Of a stretch of 64,000 bases of DNA, positions 41,081 to 48,042 are shown one piece after another. Within the stretch, counting starts at the first letter, position 1. The number at the start of each line of letters is the position of its first letter. The DNA is from Terriglobia bacterium (GTDB lineage Bacteria > Acidobacteriota > Terriglobia > JAJPHL01), in contig JAJPHL010000070.1 of the NCBI GenBank assembly GCA_021325275.1, positions 67,387 through 131,386 of the forward strand, in the 5' to 3' direction. The translations under genes were made by a program, and so were the position numbers. Below the pieces are notes generated by a model. It made no database searches, was not told where the DNA came from, and was given only the letters and a program-made list of their open reading frames with translations.

Positions 41081-42204
41081 AGAATCTCCAACTCGGCTTG
41101 CAGTCCGCCGGCTTCCTTGATCGCTTGCAAGATCGCCACGATATCTCGCGCCGTCGCGCCGATCGCTTGCAATCCGCGCACAAAATCTTCCACGGTCGCG
41201 CCGCCCGGTAGATCGAGGCGCTTGGCGGCGTTGTCCTTGGCCTTCAGCGTCGCCTGCGGGATCACTTCGGTCTTCCCTTGCGAGAGCGCATTTGGTTGCG
41301 ACACTTGATACTCCGTCGACACTTCAATCGAGAGCGCGCCGTGCATGATCGATACGCCGGAAATCTTCACGTCTTTGCCCATCACCACGGTTCCGGTGCG
41401 TTCGTTGACGATCACCTTGGCGCGCGAGGCCACCGCCACCGTGAGATTCTCGATGCGCGCGAGCAGCGCGGGGATCGGCGTCTCGGCCACTTCGCCGCGC
41501 AAGATTTCCACTTCGCGGCCGTCGATCACTTTCGCAACGTCACGGCCAAATTCCTTGTTGATCGCCGCGGCGATGTCGCGCGCCGTGGTGAAATCGGGGT
41601 CGCGCAGTTCGAACGCCAGGCGGCGCAGTTTGTTGAGATCCACCGACGTCTCGCGCTCTACAATCGCGCCGCTCGGGACGCGCGCGACCGTCGGGTGATT
41701 CACCGAAACCGTGTTGCCCGCCGCGCCGGCCGAGTATCCGCCGAGCGTCAGCGCGCCTTGCGCCACCGCGTACACCTGACCGTCGCCGCCTGCGAGCGAT
41801 GTCAGCAGCAGCAATCCACCGCCGAGACTCTTCGCGTCGCCGGTGGAAGACACGGTCACGTCGATGTGCGTACCTGGATGCGCGAACGGCGGCAACGTTG
41901 CCGTGACAAACACCGCCGCAACGTTATTCGCCTTAATCGTGGTCGGAGAAACTTGCAGACCCATGCGCTGCATGATGTTCGCGAGCGTCTGCATGGAAAA
42001 AACAGTTTGCTGCGAGTCGCCGGTGCCTTTCAGGCCCACGACAATTCCGTATCCCACCAACGGATTGTCGCGCACGCCTTCGATCGTGGCGATATCCTTC
42101 AGCCGCGACTCCAATTTGTCGCCGGCAAAAAGGCGGGGTGCGAGGAGGACGGCGCACCCCAAGGCCAGCCGGAAGAACGTCGCGGAGAACTTTGCGCGTG
42201 TCAT
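41077..42204 (-). CDS. flgI: Flagellar P-ring protein FlgI
   Basis: A 375-residue periplasmic protein with a signal peptide (FRLALGCAVLLAPRLFA). RLKDIATIEGVRDNPLVGYG and VVGLKGTGDSQQT are the family start. The C-terminal LQAIGATARDIVAILQAIKE is highly conserved. FlgI forms the bushing in the peptidoglycan layer, confirming a Gram-negative envelope. Confidence 0.95.
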   Translation of the reverse strand: MTRAKFSATFFRLALGCAVLLAPRLFAGDKLESRLKDIATIEGVRDNPLVGYGIVVGLKGTGDSQQTVFSMQTLANIMQRMGLQVSPTTIKANNVAAVFVTATLPPFAHPGTHIDVTVSSTGDAKSLGGGLLLLTSLAGGDGQVYAVAQGALTLGGYSAGAAGNTVSVNHPTVARVPSGAIVERETSVDLNKLRRLAFELRDPDFTTARDIAAAINKEFGRDVAKVIDGREVEILRGEVAETPIPALLARIENLTVAVASRAKVIVNERTGTVVMGKDVKISGVSIMHGALSIEVSTEYQVSQPNALSQGKTEVIPQATLKAKDNAAKRLDLPGGATVEDFVRGLQAIGATARDIVAILQAIKEAGGLQAELEIL

Positions 42205-42221
42205 AGTTTAGAATCTCAACC

Positions 42222-42926
42222 TTAAAACCCAAAGATCTTCAGCAAGAAACTGGTGATTTTGTTGGGCGGACGCACACCGTCGCTGATGACACCTTTACCC
42301 TTCAGCTCGATTTCCAGGTTGCCGAGTTGGCTCGAAGCGATGGAATTGTCGAAGGCCACGTCGCCGGGACGCGCCATGCCGCGAAGAATGATCGTTTGGC
42401 GCTCGTTGTTCATGTCCACTTCGCGGACCGCTTCCACAACCATCACGCCGTTCGGCAGCACCGCGATCACACGCGCCGTGAGGTCGGTGTTCAAAGAACT
42501 GCTCGATCCATTCGTCGTCGCGCCGGAAAGCGCTTGGTTCGAGTTCGGCGAGAACATGTTTTGCAAGGTGCTGGTCGCGCCGATTTTCCCGATCGGAATG
42601 TTCGTCAGGCTGGAACTCGCGGAGAGCGTGCGTTTCGAAGAGACGGTGCCCGCGGCCTGGCTCGTGGTGGCGACCACGATGTGGATCACCATCAGGTCGT
42701 TTACGCTGCGCGCCTTGTAGTCGGGCGCGAGCGCGGAGAACGTGTTGGCCGGGCGAAACAAGCTGCCTTCCGACAACGGTTCTTCCGACATCTGCTGTTT
42801 CGCCTTCGTCACATAGTCGGCGGAAGCGTTCTGTACGATGGCGGGTTTCTTCTTGCCGATGGGCAGCGGTCCTGCCGCCAACGGCAGGGCGGCCGCGATC
42901 AGGCACGCCAGTCGAAAACTTTTCAC
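42222..42926 (-). CDS. flgH: Flagellar L-ring protein FlgH
   Basis: A 234-residue outer-membrane ring protein. It has a signal sequence ending near LAAGPL; the usual lipobox Cys is not evident. SLFRPANTFSALAPDYKARS, NDLMVIHIV and the C-terminal NSIASSQLGNLEIELKGKGV are family motifs. The start is GTG 42926, overlapping the flgA stop as GTGA. Confidence 0.93.
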   Translation of the reverse strand: MKSFRLACLIAAALPLAAGPLPIGKKKPAIVQNASADYVTKAKQQMSEEPLSEGSLFRPANTFSALAPDYKARSVNDLMVIHIVVATTSQAAGTVSSKRTLSASSSLTNIPIGKIGATSTLQNMFSPNSNQALSGATTNGSSSSLNTDLTARVIAVLPNGVMVVEAVREVDMNNERQTIILRGMARPGDVAFDNSIASSQLGNLEIELKGKGVISDGVRPPNKITSFLLKIFGF

Positions 42927-43624
42927 TGTTGTTCTCCCTTGAGTTGGTCGCGGCCCACCACGACCGCCTTGAAAATATGATTGCTGTCCGGCGCGCGCAC
43001 TCGCACAGCCTGGCCTTCGCCGCCGGAATCGAGCGGGGCGACTTGGCGTGATAACACAAATCCCACGCCTTGTACGGTGAGGGTGGCCGGGCGTCCGGCG
43101 ACCACAAGCGCCGTCGCGAAAGCTGCGGCCCCACTCAGCGAAAGCGCTTGGGAAAACATCTCGGGACGCAGCACTTCTCCGGCGGCGATCTTGCGGCGCG
43201 CGTAGCGCCCAGCCAATTCCTCGATCGAAGGCGAAGCCAGCGCGGTCAAAGGACGATACTCGACGGCGGCGGCATTCGCGGAAAGCTCCTCGCTCGCCGC
43301 GATATCGTGTGCGGCGACGAGTGCGGGAAACAGAATGGATCCGCTGACGCCCACTTCAAACGCGTGCTTGTGGGAGTCGCGGAGTTGGAAATAATTCTTG
43401 GCGTGCACGGGATCGTACTCGATGCGCGCGACTTCCAGAGTCTCGCTGACCGAGCCAATCACGTCGAGCTTCAGTTCGCCGAAGCGCGCGCCGCGCCGTT
43501 GTAGTTCGCGTTTGATCACGGTCATGACATCGCCGGATTGTGGGCCGGGCTGCGCGGAAAGCAATCCGCCCCAGATCAGCGATGCGGTCACGATGAGAAG
43601 CGCGAGTTTGAGGAGTGTCTTCAT
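42923..43624 (-). CDS. flgA: Flagellar P-ring assembly chaperone FlgA
   Basis: A 233-residue periplasmic protein with an N-terminal signal and a C-terminal SAF domain: RYARRKIAAGEVLRPEMF followed by LTVQGVGFVLSRQVAPLDSG. FlgA helps FlgI polymerise around the rod. It lies between flgG and flgH, 2 bp after flgG. Confidence 0.88.
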   Translation of the reverse strand: MKTLLKLALLIVTASLIWGGLLSAQPGPQSGDVMTVIKRELQRRGARFGELKLDVIGSVSETLEVARIEYDPVHAKNYFQLRDSHKHAFEVGVSGSILFPALVAAHDIAASEELSANAAAVEYRPLTALASPSIEELAGRYARRKIAAGEVLRPEMFSQALSLSGAAAFATALVVAGRPATLTVQGVGFVLSRQVAPLDSGGEGQAVRVRAPDSNHIFKAVVVGRDQLKGEQQ

Positions 43625-43626
43625 GT

Positions 43627-44418
43627 TTAGCGAGCCATTTGATTCACGCCTTGAATCATCTGGTCGGCGGCTTGCACGACCTTCTGGTTCGACTCATAGG
43701 CGCGCTGCGTCAAAATCATTTGCACAAACTCGTCGACCACGCTGACGTTCGACGATTCGATCATTCCCTGCTGCAATGTGCCCAGACCTTCCGATCCGCC
43801 AGGCGCGCCGGTGATCGGCTCGCCGGAGGAACTGGTGGGCAGGAACAAGTTTTGTCCCACGCTATTCAATCCGCCGGGATTGGCAAAGGTCGCGAGCTGA
43901 ATTTGTCCCACTTGCTGCGACGCGGTTTGTCCCGGCAGCGTGACGGTGACGGTTCCGTCTTGTCCGATGCTGATGTTGGTGGCGTTCACGGGAATCGTGA
44001 TCGCCGGTTGCAGCGGATTTCCGTTCGACGTGACCATGTTTCCCTGGTTGTCGAGCTGAAACGTACCCGAGCGCGTGTAGGCAATGCCGCCGTTCGGCTG
44101 GCGCACTTGGAAAAATCCCGCGCCTTGAATCGTGAGATCGAGCGGATTGCCGGTGGTCGTGAGATCGCCTTCCGTCTGGATCACTTCGGAAGCGGCGCTT
44201 TGCGTACCCAAGCCGATTTGCAATCCCGCGCTCACTTGCGTGGACTGCGTGGCGTTCGATCCGGGCACTACCATGTTTTGGTAGAGCAAATCCTGAAACT
44301 GCAAACGGCGTTTGCGGAATCCCGCCGTGGAGGCGTTCGCCAAATTGTTGGCGACGTTATCGAGATTCATCTGCTGGGCGTTCATGCCGCTGGCCGCTGT
44401 GTAGAGAGCGCGAAACAT
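43627..44418 (-). CDS. flgG: Distal rod protein FlgG
   Basis: A 263-residue rod protein. The N-terminus is MFRALYTAASGMNAQQMNLD with the NVANNLANASTAGFRK motif, and the C-terminus carries SNVSVVDEFVQMILTQRAYE, the expected coiled-coil partner. Length fits FlgG exactly. It is 12 bp after flgF. Confidence 0.95.
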   Translation of the reverse strand: MFRALYTAASGMNAQQMNLDNVANNLANASTAGFRKRRLQFQDLLYQNMVVPGSNATQSTQVSAGLQIGLGTQSAASEVIQTEGDLTTTGNPLDLTIQGAGFFQVRQPNGGIAYTRSGTFQLDNQGNMVTSNGNPLQPAITIPVNATNISIGQDGTVTVTLPGQTASQQVGQIQLATFANPGGLNSVGQNLFLPTSSSGEPITGAPGGSEGLGTLQQGMIESSNVSVVDEFVQMILTQRAYESNQKVVQAADQMIQGVNQMAR

Positions 44419-44430
44419 TTTCTTCTCCTG

Positions 44431-45219
44431 TTAACTCTTGGCGACTTGGTCGATGGCCGTCTTATTGAAATCCGTGTTGAACATGGCGAGCGCCTTCTGA
44501 AGCATCTCCGCGCCGCGTTGCAATTCGATCAAGCCGACGCTGCCGTTGACGACGTTCATGTTCGATTCCTCGAGAAATCCTTGCTGCACCGTGGAATTCG
44601 TAGCGACGGTTGCTGTGGCGCCGGGCGCGGCCGCAAAAAGCGATCCGCCGAGCGCGACGGGCGGCGTGGATTTATCGAACTCCACAATTTGAATTTGGTC
44701 GACAGCCGTGCCGTTCACCGTGATCGATCCGTCCGAGCCGATTGACATTTGTCCCGGCGGAACTTGGATTGGACCATTCTTACCAAGCACGGCGCCGCCG
44801 CCCGCGCTAAGTAATTCCCCATTAGGACCAAGTGAAAGCGATCCGTTGCGCGTGTAGGCCGTGCCCGAGGGCGTAGAAACGGCGATGAATCCGGGGCCGT
44901 TGATGGCGATATCGGTGTCGCTGCCGGTGTGTGCGAGACTGCCGGAACTGAAATCGGTAGTGGATCCGCCGAGAACCACAAAGTTGTTGACGGCGTGATT
45001 GATAGCGTTGGAAACCACGCTGTGATGCGGTGCTCCGCCGGCCAGCGTGGCCGTGGCGCCCGGGGCGCCGGTGGCAAGTTGCGCCTGCATCGCGGAGTAG
45101 AACTCGCGCTGCGCCTTGAATCCGGTGGCTCCGCTGTTGGCCAGATTGTTGGCGGCCACGTCAAGGGCCTGCATCTTGGCAATCAATCCGGTCGTCGCCG
45201 CGTAGAATCCGCTATTCAC
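44431..45219 (-). CDS. flgF: Proximal rod protein FlgF
   Basis: A 262-residue rod protein and first gene of the operon. MNSGFYAATTGLIAKMQALD, AANNLANSGATGFKAQRE and the C-terminal EESNMNVVNGSVGLIELQRG are characteristic of FlgF. The start is GTG 45219 with GGAGG at 45224-45228. That ribosome site is contained in a 6-bp hairpin, and a sigma-54-type promoter lies just upstream. Confidence 0.9.
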   Translation of the reverse strand: MNSGFYAATTGLIAKMQALDVAANNLANSGATGFKAQREFYSAMQAQLATGAPGATATLAGGAPHHSVVSNAINHAVNNFVVLGGSTTDFSSGSLAHTGSDTDIAINGPGFIAVSTPSGTAYTRNGSLSLGPNGELLSAGGGAVLGKNGPIQVPPGQMSIGSDGSITVNGTAVDQIQIVEFDKSTPPVALGGSLFAAAPGATATVATNSTVQQGFLEESNMNVVNGSVGLIELQRGAEMLQKALAMFNTDFNKTAIDQVAKS

Positions 45220-45222
45220 ATA

Positions 45223-45238
45223 TCCTCCGCAAGGAGGA
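45223..45238 (-). promoter_or_regulatory. Hairpin that hides the flgF ribosome site
   Basis: On the minus strand TCCTCC-TTGC-GGAGGA forms a 6-bp stem with a four-base loop. The 3' arm is the flgF Shine-Dalgarno sequence. The predicted transcript would begin within or next to the 5' arm, so exact start-site choice decides whether the hairpin forms. Confidence 0.55.
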
Positions 45239-45240
45239 GT

Positions 45241-45256
45241 AGCAAGCAGCAGGCCA
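45241..45256 (-). promoter_or_regulatory. Sigma-54-type promoter of the flagellar operon
   Basis: The minus strand reads TGGC-N7-TTGCT with exactly ten bases between the GG and GC dinucleotides, the diagnostic -24/-12 spacing. A start site near 45230 would give a leader of about 11 nt before the flgF GTG. Sigma-54 control of rod and hook genes is common in flagellated bacteria. The activator binding site is not identified. Confidence 0.6.
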
Positions 45257-45290
45257 TTCTTATAAAGGAGTTTTTGATGCTATTTCGGGA

Positions 45291-45701
45291 TCAGGAGTCG
45301 TACGGGGTTAGGAAAATCTCACGATCGTAGTGGACGATGGCGATCCTTAGGCGGTCGAGCCAGCCGTTGCGGCCGAGCAAATCGCGGGGCATGCTCAATT
45401 CTCCGGTGAAATAGACGAGGCTAGTGAAGTCCACGCCGAAGCATGTAATCGTGACCTCGTGCTCGAATGCGTCGAACCTTCCAGCCAATCCACGGAATGT
45501 CCTACGCGGTCCCGACTCGAGCTCGATATTCAACCATTCTGCCCAACGTCGATCGAACACGCAAAAGTCCGCTCCCGTATCGAGCTTGGCAGCAACCTCA
45601 ACATAGCTGCCGTTGGCAGAGAGTCCGATCGGAACGAAAATGGCCTGCTGCGGATCGTCTTTGTAGACGTGGCGGTTTTCGAACCGCAGATCGTACGGCA
45701 T
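45291..45701 (-). CDS. Retropepsin-like aspartic protease-fold protein
   Basis: A 136-residue single-domain protein. The catalytic-type motif is AAKLDTGADFCVFDRRWAEW (DTGA at about residues 41-44), and the second half has RDLLGRNGWLDRLRIAIVHY, the 'iLGr' strand of retropepsins. It would act as a dimer if active. No signal peptide is present. A GAGGA ribosome site lies 4 nt upstream. It starts 3 bp after the DUF5678-like gene and is presumably co-translated with it. Confidence 0.72.
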   Translation of the reverse strand: MPYDLRFENRHVYKDDPQQAIFVPIGLSANGSYVEVAAKLDTGADFCVFDRRWAEWLNIELESGPRRTFRGLAGRFDAFEHEVTITCFGVDFTSLVYFTGELSMPRDLLGRNGWLDRLRIAIVHYDREIFLTPYDS

Positions 45702-45704
45702 TCC

Positions 45705-45959
45705 TCAAAAGCCGCCAATCGTTGGTGAGTCATCATCCGGACAGTGGAAGAGGAATGGAACACCGCCGTGTGCACGGGCGGCCGCATAAACGGCGTCGGC
45801 ATCAAACCCGTGAGCAACCAGCTGATCACCGGCCAAAGCGATCCATTCGCCCTTGTATTCAAGGCGGTGATCGCTAATCCACTGCATCTCCCGATCACGC
45901 TCGATCGGATGTTCCGCGCGGCGAATCGGAGGCAAGGGCGGCTTGGCGATGGAAGACAT
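45705..45959 (-). CDS. DUF5678-like small protein
   Basis: An 84-residue protein containing YKGEWIALAGDQLVAHGFDA, which matches the 'y.GkWvAl..g.vva.g.d' core of DUF5678, followed by a strand ending LFHCPDDDSPTIGGF. The function of that family is unknown; it is often adjacent to a retropepsin-like gene, as here. The ATG at 45959 is chosen because the upstream extension runs into the gltD remnant. The original order was probably gltB-gltD-DUF5678-protease in one direction. Confidence 0.65.
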   Translation of the reverse strand: MSSIAKPPLPPIRRAEHPIERDREMQWISDHRLEYKGEWIALAGDQLVAHGFDADAVYAAARAHGGVPFLFHCPDDDSPTIGGF

Positions 45960-45984
45960 ATTCTTGATTGGATTGTACCGCAGA

Positions 45985-46078
45985 TCAAGCCGCGAGGTAG
46001 CGATCGACGCCCGCCGCCGCGCGACGCCCCTCGGCAATCGCCCACACGACGAGCGATTGTCCGCGGCGCATGTCACCC
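45985..46078 (-). pseudogene. Orphan 3' end of gltD with natural stop
   Basis: The minus strand encodes [20 protein letters not shown] followed by [10 protein letters not shown] and a TGA at 45985-45987. The first 84 bp (46078-45995) are 93% identical to 46741-46658 inside the intact gltD, with six mismatches, all at synonymous third positions. No start codon or upstream gltD sequence is attached. This is the cut-off end of a glutamate synthase small-subunit gene and very probably the original gltD terminus. Confidence 0.88.
45995..46078. repeat. Direct repeat copy A (gltD end)
   Basis: 84 bp, paired with 46658-46741. It bounds the brnTA module on the left. Confidence 0.92.
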
Positions 46079-46087
46079 AACATCGTG

Positions 46088-46102
46088 GTATAACAGTTAT
46101 AC
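46088..46102. promoter_or_regulatory. Palindromic operator/-10 of brnTA
   Basis: GTATAACAGTTATAC is a perfect 7-1-7 palindrome. It contains TATAAC and ends 3 bp before the brnT ATG. Antitoxins of the BrnA type repress their own promoter by binding palindromes over the -10 box, so this is the likely operator. Confidence 0.65.
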
Positions 46103-46105
46103 AGA

Positions 46106-46384
46106 ATGCGATTTCACTTCAGCCGGGCAAAGAGCGAGGCCGTGCGGAGGAACCCGAGAAGAGGAATCGGGTTCGAAGAGGCTCGCGAGATTTTCGAGCA
46201 TCCTTACTATCAAGACCAACGTTCGGACGATCCCGAGCAGTACCGTGCGATTGGTTGGGTTGGCGGCACACTGTTCACACTGATTTTCGAGATTCGAGAA
46301 GACAACGAAGGCGAGTTTTACCATTTTGTGACGCTCTGGAAAGCGACGCGAGAGGAGAGGCATTTGTATGAAGCAAACCAATAA
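46106..46384 (+). CDS. brnT: BrnT-like toxin
   Basis: A 92-residue BrnT-family ribonuclease-type toxin. [20 protein letters not shown] matches the 'FeeA..vF.dp....D' region, and the C-terminus [14 protein letters not shown] matches the 'ATkrE...Y' end. The usual catalytic-region ISAR before AT is FVTLW here, so it is a diverged member and its activity is uncertain. It overlaps brnA by 17 bp. It is bounded on both sides by gltD end repeats. Confidence 0.75.
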   Translation: MRFHFSRAKSEAVRRNPRRGIGFEEAREIFEHPYYQDQRSDDPEQYRAIGWVGGTLFTLIFEIREDNEGEFYHFVTLWKATREERHLYEANQ

Positions 46385-46643
46385 GGCCAAGCGAGTCCAT
46401 TCGGCTGAATCGATCGCCAAAATGGCGGATCGCGGCGTGGACGTGTCGCGATTCTTTACCAATCGCGGCAAGATGATGAAGCCGATTCAACGCGTCAATG
46501 TGGATTTCGCCGGAGATATGCTGCGCGAGTTAGACCAAGCCGCGTCGGAGTTGAACGTGAGCCGGCAAGCGGTGATCAAGGTCTTCCTGCGGCAGGTGCT
46601 CGATCAGCGGGAACTGGCGAACCAAGCGCGGCGGAGCCGGTAA
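46368..46643 (+). CDS. brnA: BrnA-like ribbon-helix-helix antitoxin
   Basis: A 91-residue antitoxin. The N-terminal half should wrap the toxin, and the C-terminal half is a ribbon-helix-helix domain ([20 protein letters not shown], then [17 protein letters not shown]) for operator binding. Toxin-first order with overlap is typical for brnTA. Its last 68 bp overlap the convergent 3' end of gltD. Confidence 0.78.
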   Translation: MKQTNKAKRVHSAESIAKMADRGVDVSRFFTNRGKMMKPIQRVNVDFAGDMLRELDQAASELNVSRQAVIKVFLRQVLDQRELANQARRSR

Positions 46644-48042
46644 GGAGCGCCTGCGACAGGTACCGATCCACGCCTGCCGCCGCGCGACGCCCCTCGGCGA
46701 TCGCCCACACTACGAGCGATTGTCCGCGGCGCATGTCGCCCGCCGCAAAAACGCCCGGCACTGAGGTCATGGAGTTGTCGTCGGTTGCGACGTTGCCGCG
46801 CGCGTCGAGCGCCACACCAAAACTTTCGAGCATTCCCTTGCGCACGGGACCGGTGAATCCCAACGCGAACAACACAAGGTCGGCTTCGATCGTGAACTCC
46901 GTGCCGGGCACGGGCTCAAACTTCGGCGGCGGACTCACGCGCGTACACACCAAGCGTTCGACCTTGCCGTTGCCTTCAAATCGAAGCGTCGAGACGGCCC
47001 AGTCGCGCACGCCGCCCTCTTCATGCGAACTTTCCGTGCGCATTTGCAGCGGCCATAGCGGCCATGGCGTGGATTCCGCGCGCATGTCCGGCGGTTGAGG
47101 CATGATCTCGAACTGGTGGACGCTCGCCGCGCCCTGCCGATGGCACGTGCCGAGGCAATCGGCGCCGGTGTCGCCACCGCCCAGAATCACCACACGCTTG
47201 CCCGACGCCAAGATGTTTCTCTCTACGCGGTCGCCCGCAACCCGACGGTTTTGTTGCGGCAGAAACTCCATCGCAAAGTGGACGCCTGCGAGTTCGCGGC
47301 CCGGCACCGGCAAGTCGCGCGCTTGTTCCGCGCCGCCCGCCAGCAGAATTGCGTCGAACTCCTTGCGTAAATCTTCCACCGGAACATTTCCGCCGACGTG
47401 CATGCGCGTCTTGAAGACAATGCCCTCGGCGGTCATTTGTTCCAACCGGCGATCCACAATGCGCTTCTCCAATTTGAAATCGGGGATACCGTAACGCAGC
47501 AATCCGCCGATGCGATCGTTCTTCTCGAACACCGTTACTAAATGTCCGGCGCGATTCAATTGCTGCGCGGCGGCCAGACCCGCGGGTCCCGATCCCACCA
47601 CGGCCACGCGCTTGCCGGTTCGCGACGGCGGCGGCTCGGGCAAAATCCACCCGGCTTCGAAGGCGTGCTCGATGATTGTTTTTTCCAGAAGCTTGATCGC
47701 CACCGGCGGTTCGTTGATTCCCAACACGCACGACGCTTCGCACGGCGCCGGACAAATACGTCCCGTGAACTCCGGAAAATTGTTCGTGGCGTGCAGCGTG
47801 CGTACGGCGTTGCGCCACTGTCCGCGAAACGCCATGTCGTTCCAGTCGGGAATGATGTTGTTCACCGGGCATCCGGTGTGGCAGAACGGCACGCCGCAAT
47901 CCATGCAGCGCGCGCCTTGCGCTTGCACTTTCTCTTCCGGGAACGGTTGGTAGATTTCGAAGTAATCCTTGACGCGCTCCTGCACCGCGCGCCGCTGCGG
48001 CAGCTCGCGCGTGTATTCCAGAAAGCCGGTGACCTTACCCAT
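46576..48042 (-). CDS. gltD: Glutamate synthase small subunit, with replaced C-terminus
   Basis: A 488-residue NADPH-dependent subunit that feeds electrons to GltB. The N-terminal Fe-S ligands are in [19 protein letters not shown] and CPAPCEASC. The FAD motif is [17 protein letters not shown], the NADPH motif is [13 protein letters not shown], and [20 protein letters not shown] is near the end. After VDRYL the protein continues for 26 atypical residues ([14 protein letters not shown]...) that are antisense to brnA, whereas the orphan copy at 45985 ends naturally as YLAA. The tail was therefore acquired with the brnTA insertion. It overlaps gltB by 8 bp. Confidence 0.93.
   Translation of the reverse strand: MGKVTGFLEYTRELPQRRAVQERVKDYFEIYQPFPEEKVQAQGARCMDCGVPFCHTGCPVNNIIPDWNDMAFRGQWRNAVRTLHATNNFPEFTGRICPAPCEASCVLGINEPPVAIKLLEKTIIEHAFEAGWILPEPPPSRTGKRVAVVGSGPAGLAAAQQLNRAGHLVTVFEKNDRIGGLLRYGIPDFKLEKRIVDRRLEQMTAEGIVFKTRMHVGGNVPVEDLRKEFDAILLAGGAEQARDLPVPGRELAGVHFAMEFLPQQNRRVAGDRVERNILASGKRVVILGGGDTGADCLGTCHRQGAASVHQFEIMPQPPDMRAESTPWPLWPLQMRTESSHEEGGVRDWAVSTLRFEGNGKVERLVCTRVSPPPKFEPVPGTEFTIEADLVLFALGFTGPVRKGMLESFGVALDARGNVATDDNSMTSVPGVFAAGDMRRGQSLVVWAIAEGRRAAAGVDRYLSQALLTGSAALGSPVPADRAPAAGRP
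46658..46741. repeat. Direct repeat copy B (inside intact gltD)
   Basis: 84 bp paired with 45995-46078. It bounds the brnTA module on the right and encodes residues GDMRRG to DRYL of the present GltD. Confidence 0.92.
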
